This document shows positions 1 to 7,701 of a DNA stretch of 16,307 nt, in pieces. The stretch comes from Rhodospirillaceae bacterium. GTDB lineage: Bacteria > Pseudomonadota > Alphaproteobacteria > Rhodospirillales > Rhodospirillaceae. The notes under the pieces were generated by a model. That model saw nothing but the letters and a program-made list of their open reading frames with translations, made no database searches and was not told the origin of the DNA. Both the position numbers and the translations under genes were made by a program. Each line of letters begins with the position of its first letter. Within the stretch, counting starts at the first letter, position 1. Location: NCBI GenBank assembly GCA_016937315.1, contig JAFGWD010000170.1, forward strand, positions 1 through 16,307, read 5' to 3'.

Positions 1-1785
1 AATTCTCGGTTTCTATCCTGGTACGGCAGCAATGACATGGCTCTTTTGGGGCGCACCGCAGAATCCCTAACCGATCCCAAGGATCAAGAAAACCTCCGCG
101 CTTTGTTCTCCGCCACGACACCACGCACGATCGAATTCTCCTTGTTATGTGCTGACGATACGGTGCGTTTCGCACTGATCTCCGCCGCACCGCTACGCAT
201 GGCCGACGGTGGCGCATCGGGCCATTTCGCGATCATCACTGATGTCACCGACTTGCGCCGCGCCAGCGAACGCCTACGCGAAAGCGAAGCCCGCTTTCGT
301 GGTATCATTGAAAACACACCCTTTGGAATCCTCACACTGGATGCAACGGGCCGTATTCTGTCCGCCAACCCCGCGTTTCGGGCCTGCGTTGGCGAAGGAT
401 TCGGCGAAGATGAAACCGCCAGCTTCTGGTTGCCTGACGCCACCCCTTCGGTCTCGGAAATGATGGCGAACCTCAAACGCACCCCCGAGACCCGCACCAT
501 TGATGGCACAAGTCTCCTGAAACGCGATAGCGGATATCCGGGCCACGCCCGTTTGGTCTTGTCTCGCATGGGGGACGGGTTCCTGATGATCGTTGAAGAC
601 ATCACGGATCGGCTGCACATGGAAGACGCCTTGCGGCATGCATCAAAACTCGCCCTTTTGGGAGAGATGTCCGCTTCTCTTGCACACGAAATCAGCCAAC
701 CGTTAAACGTCATCCGGCTCTCTGCAGAAAGTGCCTTGTTGTCGCTTGAAGACGGTGACACGGCGGCAATCCGCACAAAATTCGAAACCATCGGCACGCA
801 ATCCGACAGCCTACGCGAGACCATTGATCACATGCAGGGGTTCAGCCGCCGCGATGCTGGCCCTTGCCGCTGCTTTGACATCCGCCATGCGGTCAAGTCA
901 GCCCTCTGCCTTTTGCTCCCCCAGTGTGCCACCTTGAACATCACAGTCCACTGCCACATGCCCAGCGAGCCTCTACCGGTTCTGGGCCATGCGCGACAGG
1001 CTGAACAGGTCCTCATCAACGTATTACGCAACGCCATTGATGCCATTGTCGAACGCCGCGCCCTGGACACGGACAAGCCGGACGAAATCACCATCAGAGC
1101 GGGGTTCATATCCGCACATGATGGAACACGGATGGTCGGTTTGGACATCACAGACACCGGCACCGGGATTCCACCCGAGGACATCCCCCACCTATTCAAT
1201 CCTTTTTTCACCCGCAAAACCGAAGGCGCGGGGACCGGACTGGGGCTGTCCATCAGCTTGGGACTGATCTCCGACATGGGGGGGCGAATCAAGGCAGAGA
1301 ACCACCCCGAAGGCGGCTGCCTTTTCCATATTGTCCTTCCCGTCTGCCTGGAGCCCCTCACCGAAGAAGCCCCCACCGCCATTTCTCTGACAAAGCCGCT
1401 GCCATTGCATCCTCCCCCAGCAATACCCGCAATGGCGATTCTGGTCGTCGATGATGAGCCTCTGGCAACCCAAGAAATTGCCGCTTTTTTGAGAAAATCT
1501 GGCCACACGGTGTCCACCGCCGCCAGCGGGAATGAAGCACGAGATCTTTTGTCCAAGACCCATATCGATATTCTGATTACCGACCTGCAAATGCCCAATG
1601 GCAACGGCTTTCAGCTGATTGCCGAAGCGGCGACAGAATATCCTCACATCGGACTGATCGTCGTCACCGGCCAACCTTTGCGTGACAGAAACGCCTTAGC
1701 CAAACTGGAAAATGGCGTTGACGCTATTCTGCGTAAACCTCTAAGCCTGCGAGAACTTGCGGAAACACTACACGCTCTCGCATAA
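1..1785 (+). CDS. PAS-domain hybrid sensor histidine kinase with C-terminal receiver (5' end missing)
   Basis: The frame is open from base 1, so the true start lies upstream. Numbering here is from the Met at 37. A C-terminal piece of one PAS domain (about 1-75) is followed by a second PAS domain (about 82-195, starting at SEARFRGIIENTPFGI). The HisKA dimerisation/phosphoacceptor helix is at about 203-268 with His217 in SLAHEISQPLNV. The HATPase_c domain is at about 315-436, with N box Asn332, G1 DTGTGIP, F box NPFFTRK and G2 GTGLGLS. A proline-rich linker leads to a receiver at about 467-582 with acidic Asp472/Asp473, phosphoacceptor Asp516 (ITDLQMP), Thr544 and Lys567, so all key residues are present. 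No transmembrane segment is visible in this part; the missing N-terminus could hold one. The HisKA type resembles FixL/DctB-like kinases. It probably phosphorylates the downstream regulator. The signal is unknown, and no haem or flavin ligand motif was recognised in the visible PAS domain. Confidence 0.93.
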   Translation, partial: NSRFLSWYGSNDMALLGRTAESLTDPKDQENLRALFSATTPRTIEFSLLCADDTVRFALISAAPLRMADGGASGHFAIITDVTDLRRASERLRESEARFRGIIENTPFGILTLDATGRILSANPAFRACVGEGFGEDETASFWLPDATPSVSEMMANLKRTPETRTIDGTSLLKRDSGYPGHARLVLSRMGDGFLMIVEDITDRLHMEDALRHASKLALLGEMSASLAHEISQPLNVIRLSAESALLSLEDGDTAAIRTKFETIGTQSDSLRETIDHMQGFSRRDAGPCRCFDIRHAVKSALCLLLPQCATLNITVHCHMPSEPLPVLGHARQAEQVLINVLRNAIDAIVERRALDTDKPDEITIRAGFISAHDGTRMVGLDITDTGTGIPPEDIPHLFNPFFTRKTEGAGTGLGLSISLGLISDMGGRIKAENHPEGGCLFHIVLPVCLEPLTEEAPTAISLTKPLPLHPPPAIPAMAILVVDDEPLATQEIAAFLRKSGHTVSTAASGNEARDLLSKTHIDILITDLQMPNGNGFQLIAEAATEYPHIGLIVVTGQPLRDRNALAKLENGVDAILRKPLSLRELAETLHALA

Positions 1786-1804
1786 ACCTTTATCAAAGAC
1801 ACAA

Positions 1805-1833
1805 TTGAAAAGAAAACAGCATCACCGCATAAA
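1805..1833 (+). promoter_or_regulatory. Candidate sigma70-type promoter of the response regulator gene
   Basis: TTGAAA at 1805-1810 (5 of 6 to TTGACA) and CATAAA at 1828-1833 (4 of 6 to TATAAT) are separated by 17 bases. The site lies 20 bases after the kinase stop and about 100 bases before the regulator start, in an AT-rich patch unlike the flanking coding DNA. This suggests the regulator can be transcribed apart from the kinase. The remaining leader holds a short inverted repeat, GCGC-AATTC-GCGC, at 1899-1911. Pattern match only. Confidence 0.4.
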
Positions 1834-1935
1834 AGCAGGGACTTGCTCAAACTCGACTTAGGTATCATTCTGAATTTACGAAAGTCTGCCGCCCCGACGC
1901 GCAATTCGCGCACCAACCAACAAGGAGAACGCGTG

Positions 1936-2646
1936 ATGAAAGTCTTGATCGCCGACGATCATGCGCTGCTGAGGGATGGACTGAAACCTTTCGTGTCAAA
2001 GATAAGCGAAGACGTCGATATACTCGAGTCTTGTGATTATCCTTCAACTCACGAAACCATCGCCGCCGAAAAACCCGACCTCGTGCTTTTGGATTTACGT
2101 ATGCCGGGCATGGATGGCACCGATGGCGTCCTTCGCTTGCGACGCGCCTTTCCCGATGCGCGAATCGTCATTGTCACAGGATGGGTTAACCGCGCCGATG
2201 TCCTGGAGACCATGCGCCTGGGCGTCTCGGGGTACTTGCCAAAATCCCTAAATGGGACCGCTATGATGCACGCACTTCGCTTAATCCTATGCGGAGTTCC
2301 TTATTACCCTTCGGACATTCTAGCCAACGAGTCCACACAGACCATGCCGTCCTCGGATGGAACAACCACAACACCGCGCGACCGTTCCCCCCTATCGGCA
2401 TTGACCCGCCGTGAGTACGAGATTTTGACGCAATTGGTGGGCGGTGCCTCCAACAAGGAAATCGCAAAGATCCTCGGACTAACCGAAATCACCATCAAAT
2501 CACACTTACGTAACGTCTTTCGCAAAATCGGCGCAACCAACCGCACGCAGGCCGTCGCCTTGGCATTGCGTGAAGGCGTCCAGGCCGCGATCAACCCAAC
2601 ACGCCCCGAAGAGAGTGGAAACAGCGCCCCTATAATCGTGATGTAG
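1936..2646 (+). CDS. NarL/FixJ (LuxR-type) DNA-binding response regulator
   Basis: A 236-residue two-domain regulator. The receiver is at about 1-118, with Asp7/Asp8, phosphoacceptor Asp53 (LLDLRMPGMDG), Thr81 and Lys103 (GYLPKS). A Thr/Ser/Pro-rich linker (about 131-152) leads to a LuxR helix-turn-helix at about 153-215, with LTRREYEIL, SNKEIAKILGLTEITIKSHL and the usual FRKIGATNRTQA end. I placed the start at ATG 1936 because AAGGAG at 1922-1927 is 8 bases upstream. GTG 1933 immediately before it is the alternative; the TTG at 1843 only extends into unrelated sequence. It follows the hybrid kinase by 150 bases on the same strand, and is the likely phosphorylation output of that kinase. Targets cannot be told from the sequence. 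It converges on the oxidase gene at 2716. Confidence 0.93.
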   Translation: MKVLIADDHALLRDGLKPFVSKISEDVDILESCDYPSTHETIAAEKPDLVLLDLRMPGMDGTDGVLRLRRAFPDARIVIVTGWVNRADVLETMRLGVSGYLPKSLNGTAMMHALRLILCGVPYYPSDILANESTQTMPSSDGTTTTPRDRSPLSALTRREYEILTQLVGGASNKEIAKILGLTEITIKSHLRNVFRKIGATNRTQAVALALREGVQAAINPTRPEESGNSAPIIVM

Positions 2647-2679
2647 TCCCGCACCAAACGCGACTTTCCGGCACGGGAC
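2646..2679. terminator. Weak inverted repeat between convergent genes
   Basis: GTCCCG at 2646-2651 and CGGGAC at 2674-2679 form a 6-bp inverted repeat around a 22-base loop, in the 69-base gap between the converging regulator and oxidase genes. There is no T-run on either side, so it is not a classical intrinsic terminator. It is listed because it is the only dyad seen in this gap, and it could still serve both transcripts weakly. Confidence 0.2.
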
Positions 2680-2715
2680 CATCGTTCCCCATGTATGCGC
2701 CTCTCACCACCCATA

Positions 2716-4122
2716 TCAGCCGAAGAAAACGCCGGGATTCATGGTTCCCTTGGGGTCGAAGGCCGCCTTGATGCGGCGCATCAGGTCCAGTTCCACGTCC
2801 GAACGATAACGTGCAAGGTATTCGACCTTCAAACGGCCAACACCATGCTCGGCCGAAAATGACCCGCCCAATTCATCCACAATGTCGTAAACGACCTTGC
2901 TCATGACATGCCACTGCGCCAGATAAGCGTTGGTGTCCATACCGACCGGCTGCGAAACATTGAAATGGATGTTGCCATCCCCGGCATGACCGAACGGCAC
3001 CGGGCGTGCGCCGGGCACCACCGCCACCACCGCTTCCGATGCACGGCGAATAAATTCGGGAATGGAGCGCACCGGCACCGAAACATCATGCTTGATAGAG
3101 CCGCCTTCATACTTCTGCGCCTCGGGCAGTTCCTCGCGGATGCGCCACAACATGCGGCGTTGCTCCAAACTTTCCGCAATCACCGCATCGACAATAATGC
3201 CTTCCTCGAACGCGCCCTCCAGAAACCGTTCAAAGGTTTCGCGTAACGGATCGTCACTATTGGCCGAGGAGAACTCCACCAGAGCATACCACGGATGCGG
3301 CGATTCTAAGGGATCGGAAACCCCTTCCAAATACGTCGTCGACATCTCAACACCCGTGCGGCAAATCACTTCAAAGGCCGAAACCTGATCTCCGCTGGCA
3401 CGCCGCGCACGCTCCAAGAGGGGCAGCACGGCATCCAAATCAGGCAGTCCGCAGAAGGCGGTTTCCATGGCCACCGGCTTCGGATACAGCTTCAGAACAG
3501 CAGCGGTGACAATGCCCAACGTACCTTCCGAACCAACAAATAAATTACGCAGCGAGTACCCGGTGTTGTCCTTGGTCAACGCACGCAGGCCATTCCAAAC
3601 ACGGCCATCGGGCAGAACCACTTCAAGGCCAAGAACGTTGTCGCGGGCCGTGCCATAGCGCAGTGTGTTGATGCCACCAACATTGGTCGCGATATTGCCG
3701 CCAATTTGGCAACTGCCCTGTGCCCCCAGACTCAACGGAAACAACCGATCCTCGGCTTCCGCCGCATTCCGGATGTCCTCCAGGATACACCCCGCCTCCA
3801 CCGTCATCGTGAAGCCTTCCGGATTCACGGCGCGAATACGGTTCATCCGGCCCATGGACAGAATCACCTGACCATCTGCCACCGCGCCGCCGACCAGACC
3901 CGTGTTGCCCCCCTGCGGCACAATGGCAACCCACGCCGAAACGCAGGCCTTAACCACCTCAGCAACTTCAATCGTCGAGGCCGGTCTGACCACCGCCAAA
4001 GCGGTGCCATGGAAAAGACCACGTTCCTCGTTCATATACGTCTCCATGTCGGCCGCATTTGTGATGACAAATGCCTCACCAACAATGGACTTTAGCGCCT
4101 CCAAGAGAGCGGCCTGTCTCAT
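2716..4122 (-). CDS. FAD-binding oxidoreductase, D-2-hydroxyglutarate dehydrogenase/GlcD type
   Basis: A 468-residue flavoprotein of the vanillyl-alcohol-oxidase fold, about the normal length for bacterial D-2-hydroxyglutarate dehydrogenases. FAD_binding_4 is at about 40-180, with the FAD-contacting PQGGNTGLVGGA (69-80) and GSCQIGGNIATNVGG followed by RYGTARDNVLG. The FAD-oxidase C domain is at about 215-465, with the metal/substrate region PFGHAGDGNIHFN and the closing SAEHGVGRLK. It would oxidise a D-2-hydroxyacid to the 2-oxoacid and pass electrons to an ETF or quinone. The exact substrate (2-hydroxyglutarate, lactate, glycolate) cannot be fixed from sequence. I chose ATG 4122 because GAGG lies about 7 bases upstream and the family N-terminus begins there. 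The frame stays open to 4599, but only as a shadow of the Sua5 gene. It lies 23 bases after tsaC and is last in the operon. Confidence 0.92.
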   Translation of the reverse strand: MRQAALLEALKSIVGEAFVITNAADMETYMNEERGLFHGTALAVVRPASTIEVAEVVKACVSAWVAIVPQGGNTGLVGGAVADGQVILSMGRMNRIRAVNPEGFTMTVEAGCILEDIRNAAEAEDRLFPLSLGAQGSCQIGGNIATNVGGINTLRYGTARDNVLGLEVVLPDGRVWNGLRALTKDNTGYSLRNLFVGSEGTLGIVTAAVLKLYPKPVAMETAFCGLPDLDAVLPLLERARRASGDQVSAFEVICRTGVEMSTTYLEGVSDPLESPHPWYALVEFSSANSDDPLRETFERFLEGAFEEGIIVDAVIAESLEQRRMLWRIREELPEAQKYEGGSIKHDVSVPVRSIPEFIRRASEAVVAVVPGARPVPFGHAGDGNIHFNVSQPVGMDTNAYLAQWHVMSKVVYDIVDELGGSFSAEHGVGRLKVEYLARYRSDVELDLMRRIKAAFDPKGTMNPGVFFG

Positions 4123-4145
4123 CGGTAACCTCGAAAAACGATCTG

Positions 4146-5111
4146 TCAGCCTTGGCCGTCCGGTCGCGGCGCCGCCGCGCGCATCAGGCGGTCGTTGATG
4201 GCGATTCCCAGACCAGCAACGGGAATCGGAGACACCGCAATACCACGATACGCGCACGTATCCAACGCCCGAAGCATGGCAAAGAGATTGGCTGCCGCCT
4301 CCGTGGTATCGCCATTGGGGCTTAAGTTCAGCGTTGCTCCAGGCACGGCTCCAAACCCCAACAGAGCTTCTCCCGGAGCCGCCTCCACAGCGTTCAGCCG
4401 CACGGGCAAACCTGGAGCATAATGACTGGTCATCAATCCAGGTGACAGCAACGCCCCCCCAGACACAGGGGCGGGCGCATAATCCACAGGACACCCAAGG
4501 ACCGCCGCAATCTCGTCCGCCGTCACCCCGCCGGGGCGCAGAACGCGGGGCGAGTCGCCAGACAGATCCAGCACCGTGCTTTCCACGCCAACCGCGCAAG
4601 GCCCGCCGTCAACGATCATCGCCACGCGATTCCCCAAACCATCTGCCACATGCGCCGCAGATGTCGGGCTGATCCGCCCCGAAGGATTGGCCGACGGTGC
4701 CGCTACCGGACATCCCGCTGCCAACAGTATCGCCCGCGCCACCGGATGGGCTGGCATGCGAATGGCCACCGACGGCAACCCAGCGGAAACCAAATCGGAG
4801 AGCCCCGTCGCCTCCCGTCGCGGCAAGACAAGGGTCAATGGCCCCGGCCAAAACCGGGCGGCCAGAACCCGCGCCGCATCGGAAAACACGGTCAGCGTCT
4901 GAGCCATAGCAAGATCGGCAACATGAACAATCAAGGGATTGAACGCAGGCCGTCCCTTCGCCGCAAAGATCGCAGCAACGGCCTGGGACTCGCACGCATT
5001 GCCGCCCAAGCCATAGACCGTCTCGGTGGGAAAAGCGACCAGTTCGCCCCGTTTCAACCGGATACCCGCCTCACGGCAGGTTTCGGCGCTGGCCGCAACC
5101 GGCTGGGTCAT
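4146..5111 (-). CDS. tsaC: L-threonylcarbamoyladenylate synthase, Sua5 type
   Basis: A 321-residue protein that makes threonylcarbamoyl-AMP from threonine, bicarbonate and ATP, the first step of t6A37 modification of ANN-decoding tRNAs in the cytoplasm. The YrdC catalytic domain (about 10-200) shows FPTETVYGLGGNA (27-39), the KGRPAFNPL motif (52-60), SANPSGRISPT, GVESTVLDLSG and VLRPGGVT. A linker with SPGLMTSHYAPG leads to a C-terminal Sua5 domain (about 225-321), so this is the long Sua5 form (tsaC1-like), not the short E. coli TsaC. The ATG at 5111-5109 overlaps the TGA of the Memo-AMMECR1 fusion at 5110-5108 (ATGA), which implies translational coupling. A run of seven C on the plus strand (4454-4460) lies inside the gene without disturbing the frame. 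The downstream partner is the FAD oxidase. Confidence 0.95.
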   Translation of the reverse strand: MTQPVAASAETCREAGIRLKRGELVAFPTETVYGLGGNACESQAVAAIFAAKGRPAFNPLIVHVADLAMAQTLTVFSDAARVLAARFWPGPLTLVLPRREATGLSDLVSAGLPSVAIRMPAHPVARAILLAAGCPVAAPSANPSGRISPTSAAHVADGLGNRVAMIVDGGPCAVGVESTVLDLSGDSPRVLRPGGVTADEIAAVLGCPVDYAPAPVSGGALLSPGLMTSHYAPGLPVRLNAVEAAPGEALLGFGAVPGATLNLSPNGDTTEAAANLFAMLRALDTCAYRGIAVSPIPVAGLGIAINDRLMRAAAPRPDGQG

Positions 5112-6487
5112 AACGCGTCACGACCCACCACATCGACCCGGAAACGCCACGCCTGCAAGGTCGGACTTTCATCCAACGACAGACCGGCTTTCCGTTTCAA
5201 CTGCACCAAGAACATCGCCGGGTCCGGCACCTGCCCCCAAACCTGCGGCAAGAACAAAGCACGCCGCCCATGATCGGCAATCACCAAACCATCAACACCA
5301 ATATCCAACTTGGCCACCAAATCACGTTCATCGGTAAATGAAATCGGCTCCATGGGGCCCAGTACCGACACCGAAATCTCCAACCCATTCAGTTCATCGG
5401 CCTCCAACGGCGGAAACCGAGAGTCGCCAAACGCCGCGCCATACGCATTGACCGCAACGTCCTCGGCAATCGTCCGTACCGCACGCACCGAACCGATGCA
5501 ACCGCGCAACCGACCCCGCGAATGCAATGTCACGAACGTCGCTCCGGGATCAATCATCTCAAGGGGGGTATTATCATAATCAATATCCAAAGGCGCACCG
5601 TGTTCCAAACCATGACGTATGGACGCCTCAGCCAAGGCCAAAAGTGCAGCGCCATGGGTTTCCGTAACAGGACGTTCCAACGGGCCATCAAAAAATGCCC
5701 AGGCGCCATAACCCACTACCTGTCCTCGCGGCCCCGCCGTATCACCGGAATTGCGGACATCCAAGGTTTTAACCGTCAGCCCCCGCGTCTTTGCACACAA
5801 CAACAGGCCGGCAATCGGCAACCGCCCACACGCCTGTGGCCGGTCGATCTTTTCCGGGGTCAAAGATTCAATCGCCTGAGCGGTCACCGCATCCAACGTC
5901 ACACAGTCGTCATAAGACAGGTAATGCGACAAATCGGAACTGACCACGAACAGGGTCTCCGGCCCCCCCCACAGATCATTCAAAAGGTCGGCCACCGCCT
6001 CGGGCGCAACCTGACCAGCCAGAACCGGCACGATTTCGATATCCCCAAGAGCTTCTTTCAAGAACGGCAATTGCACTTCCAAGCAATGTTCTTGAGCGTG
6101 CGCCAAGTCCATACGCACCGCGTCGGAGCGCTCCGCCAGCCGCGCTACGGCATCCACATCCACCGCCACAGGCCCCAGCGGAGTCTCAAAGACTTCCGCA
6201 TTGCTGAGCGCAAATCCCGCCACAGCAACACGGTGAGTCGGCCCAATCAACACAACGCGACGGATTTTTCCACGCCCCGCGACCAACAAAGCATAGGCTT
6301 CCGCCGCGACCGGCGCAGAGAAACGATACCCCGCATGCGGCACGATCAATGCCTTGGGAACCTCCGCAATATCCGTTTTCGCACCGGACAAATACTCGGC
6401 CACCTCCTGGCGCAAACCATCGGGATCCTCGGGATAGAACATGCCCGCGACAGCGGCGGGGCGAACCCGCATCGGATTTTCGTTCAT
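5108..6487 (-). CDS. amrB/amrA: AmmeMemoRadiSam system fusion protein: Memo-like (B) plus AMMECR1 (A)
   Basis: A 459-residue fusion. The N-terminal Memo-like domain (about 7-266) is related to LigB-type extradiol dioxygenases. It keeps VPHAGY (His51), GPTH (His85), SSDLSHY (Asp185/His188) and Cys220, which align by motif with the metal-site residues His49, His81, Asp189/His192 and Cys244 of human MEMO1. The AMMECR1 domain (about 275-459) has the family hallmark LRGCIGS (327-333, Cys330) and SRFPPL (356-361). Biochemical function of either bacterial domain is unresolved as far as I know. Start choice: ATG 6487 fits the family N-terminus (MRVRPAAVAGMFYP follows). GGAGG at 6500-6504 touches an alternative ATG at 6499 and is 12 bases from 6487, so the start is uncertain by four codons. 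The frame runs open to 6628 but that overlaps the divergent gene. It is first in the operon with tsaC. Confidence 0.93.
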   Translation of the reverse strand: MNENPMRVRPAAVAGMFYPEDPDGLRQEVAEYLSGAKTDIAEVPKALIVPHAGYRFSAPVAAEAYALLVAGRGKIRRVVLIGPTHRVAVAGFALSNAEVFETPLGPVAVDVDAVARLAERSDAVRMDLAHAQEHCLEVQLPFLKEALGDIEIVPVLAGQVAPEAVADLLNDLWGGPETLFVVSSDLSHYLSYDDCVTLDAVTAQAIESLTPEKIDRPQACGRLPIAGLLLCAKTRGLTVKTLDVRNSGDTAGPRGQVVGYGAWAFFDGPLERPVTETHGAALLALAEASIRHGLEHGAPLDIDYDNTPLEMIDPGATFVTLHSRGRLRGCIGSVRAVRTIAEDVAVNAYGAAFGDSRFPPLEADELNGLEISVSVLGPMEPISFTDERDLVAKLDIGVDGLVIADHGRRALFLPQVWGQVPDPAMFLVQLKRKAGLSLDESPTLQAWRFRVDVVGRDAL

Positions 6488-6615
6488 TCCCAGACACATC
6501 CTCCGTACTTTCTCGCCCCCATCGGGGCTATGACCGCCGGTTCCCAAGGGAAACAAACGGCTATACACTTTGTTCAGATTTATAAATGTAGCATTCTGTG
6601 CCGCAAGAGGGAAAC
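6488..6615. promoter_or_regulatory. Divergent intergenic region of the AmmeMemoRadiSam genes
   Basis: The 128 bases between the two divergent starts should hold promoters for both. An AT-rich core (about 6560-6590, including TTTATAAATG) stands out from the GC-rich surroundings, but no clear -35/-10 pair was found on either strand. Two small dyads are present: GCCCC-CATC-GGGGC at 6515-6528, which would lie in the leader of the fusion gene, and TTCCC-AA-GGGAA at 6541-6552, a possible operator. No riboswitch class was recognised. Confidence 0.45.
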
Positions 6616-7698
6616 ATGTCCGCAGCACGACATTGGCATTCCACGGAGACCCCAGGCATTATCGTCTGTGATATTTGTCCGCGTGCCTGCCGTCTGCACC
6701 CCGGACAAAATGGCCGTTGCTTTGCTCGCGCCAATCGTGACGGTCAAATGGTTCTGGTCGCCGAGGGACGATCCAGCGGATTTTGCATTGACCCGGTGGA
6801 AAAAAAGCCGCTCAACCATTTCCTTCCCGGCACACCCATTCTGTCTTTCGGCACGACAGGCTGCAATCTGACCTGCGCCTATTGTCAAAACTGGGACATT
6901 TCCCACACCCATGACGCCACACGTCTCGGCCCGCCCATCGCGCCTGAGGACATCGCCGAAGCAGCCCTGCGAACCGGTTGCCACGCCGTCGCCGCCACCT
7001 ATAACGAACCCATCATTACCCTGGAATATGTGCTGGACGTCGCCGCAGCATGTCATGACCGGGGACTCCGTACCGTGGCGGTAACGGCAGGCTACATCAC
7101 GGAAAACGCGGCTGCGGCATTCTTTCCCGCCTTCGACGCTGTGAACGTTGACCTCAAGGGCTTCACGGAAACATTTTACCGATCCACATGTGGCGGGGCC
7201 TTGGCCCCAGTCAAGGCCGCCCTCGCCTATATCGTCCACGAAACCCAAACGTGGCTGGAAATCACCACTCTACTGATCCCAGGACTCAACGACAGTGATG
7301 CCGACATCATCGCCCTGTCACATTGGATTGCAACGGCATTATCCCCCAATGTTCCTCTGCACTTTACCGCCTTTCACCCCACCCACAAGATGACCCACCT
7401 GCCCCCGACCCCATCTGCAACCCTTGTCCGCGCACGACATCTTGCTTTGGCGCAAGGATTACGCTTCGTTTATACTGGCAACGTCCACGACACCGAGGGC
7501 GGCACCACCTTTTGCCCTGTCTGCAACACCGCCGTAATCCGCCGTGACTGGTACGAAATCAAGGCGTATGCCTTGGACAACACCGGCCTTTGCGCCCACT
7601 GCGGCACCCAAATTCCCGGCATTTTCGACGGCCCCAAGGGCACATGGGGGCGCAAACGCTGGCCCATCGACGTCCTTCTTCACCACGGTTCGTCTTGA
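6616..7698 (+). CDS. amrS: AmmeMemoRadiSam system radical SAM enzyme
   Basis: A 360-residue radical SAM protein, full length for the family. The [4Fe-4S]/SAM motif CxxxCxxC is Cys83-Cys87-Cys90 (GCNLTCAYCQNW). An N-terminal cysteine group (Cys18, Cys21, Cys25, Cys35; CDICPRACRL then GRCF) and a C-terminal zinc-ribbon-like set (Cys300, Cys303, Cys326, Cys329; CPVC and CAHCG) flank the barrel. ATYNEP, VNVDLKGF, LIPGLND and FHPTHKM are barrel motifs shared with pyruvate formate-lyase-activase-like members of this family. I chose ATG 6616 because AGAGGG lies just upstream; GTG 6598 is an in-frame alternative. It is transcribed away from the Memo-AMMECR1 fusion, so both halves probably share control elements in the gap. 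Substrate and product are unknown; it presumably acts with the Memo and AMMECR1 domains in the cytoplasm. Confidence 0.94.
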   Translation: MSAARHWHSTETPGIIVCDICPRACRLHPGQNGRCFARANRDGQMVLVAEGRSSGFCIDPVEKKPLNHFLPGTPILSFGTTGCNLTCAYCQNWDISHTHDATRLGPPIAPEDIAEAALRTGCHAVAATYNEPIITLEYVLDVAAACHDRGLRTVAVTAGYITENAAAAFFPAFDAVNVDLKGFTETFYRSTCGGALAPVKAALAYIVHETQTWLEITTLLIPGLNDSDADIIALSHWIATALSPNVPLHFTAFHPTHKMTHLPPTPSATLVRARHLALAQGLRFVYTGNVHDTEGGTTFCPVCNTAVIRRDWYEIKAYALDNTGLCAHCGTQIPGIFDGPKGTWGRKRWPIDVLLHHGSS

Positions 7699-7701
7699 AA
7701 A

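Noticed and set aside
828..1604. Open frame on the minus strand opposite the histidine kinase
   Set aside because: It is antisense to intact HisKA, HATPase and receiver motifs and its product has no recognisable domain. The same holds for 84-824 on the minus strand.
1786..1935. Riboswitch or small RNA in the leader of the response regulator
   Set aside because: Only a 4-bp GCGC stem and a promoter-like pair were found; no conserved riboswitch core could be recognised.
4123..4599. N-terminal extension of the FAD oxidase up to 4599
   Set aside because: These 159 codons lie inside tsaC in another frame and read as low-complexity Trp/Gly/Arg/Ser-rich sequence. The family N-terminus and a ribosome-binding site sit at 4122.
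6488..6628. N-terminal extension of the Memo-AMMECR1 fusion to 6628
   Set aside because: It would overlap the start of the divergent amrS, and the extra residues do not resemble the Memo family, which begins at about 6487.
5522..6871. Long open frame on the plus strand (about 449 codons) opposite the Memo-AMMECR1 fusion and running into amrS
   Set aside because: It is antisense to clearly recognised conserved domains, its translation is rich in Arg, Gln, His and Pro with no family resemblance, and it ends inside amrS in another frame. It is a by-product of GC-rich codon use.
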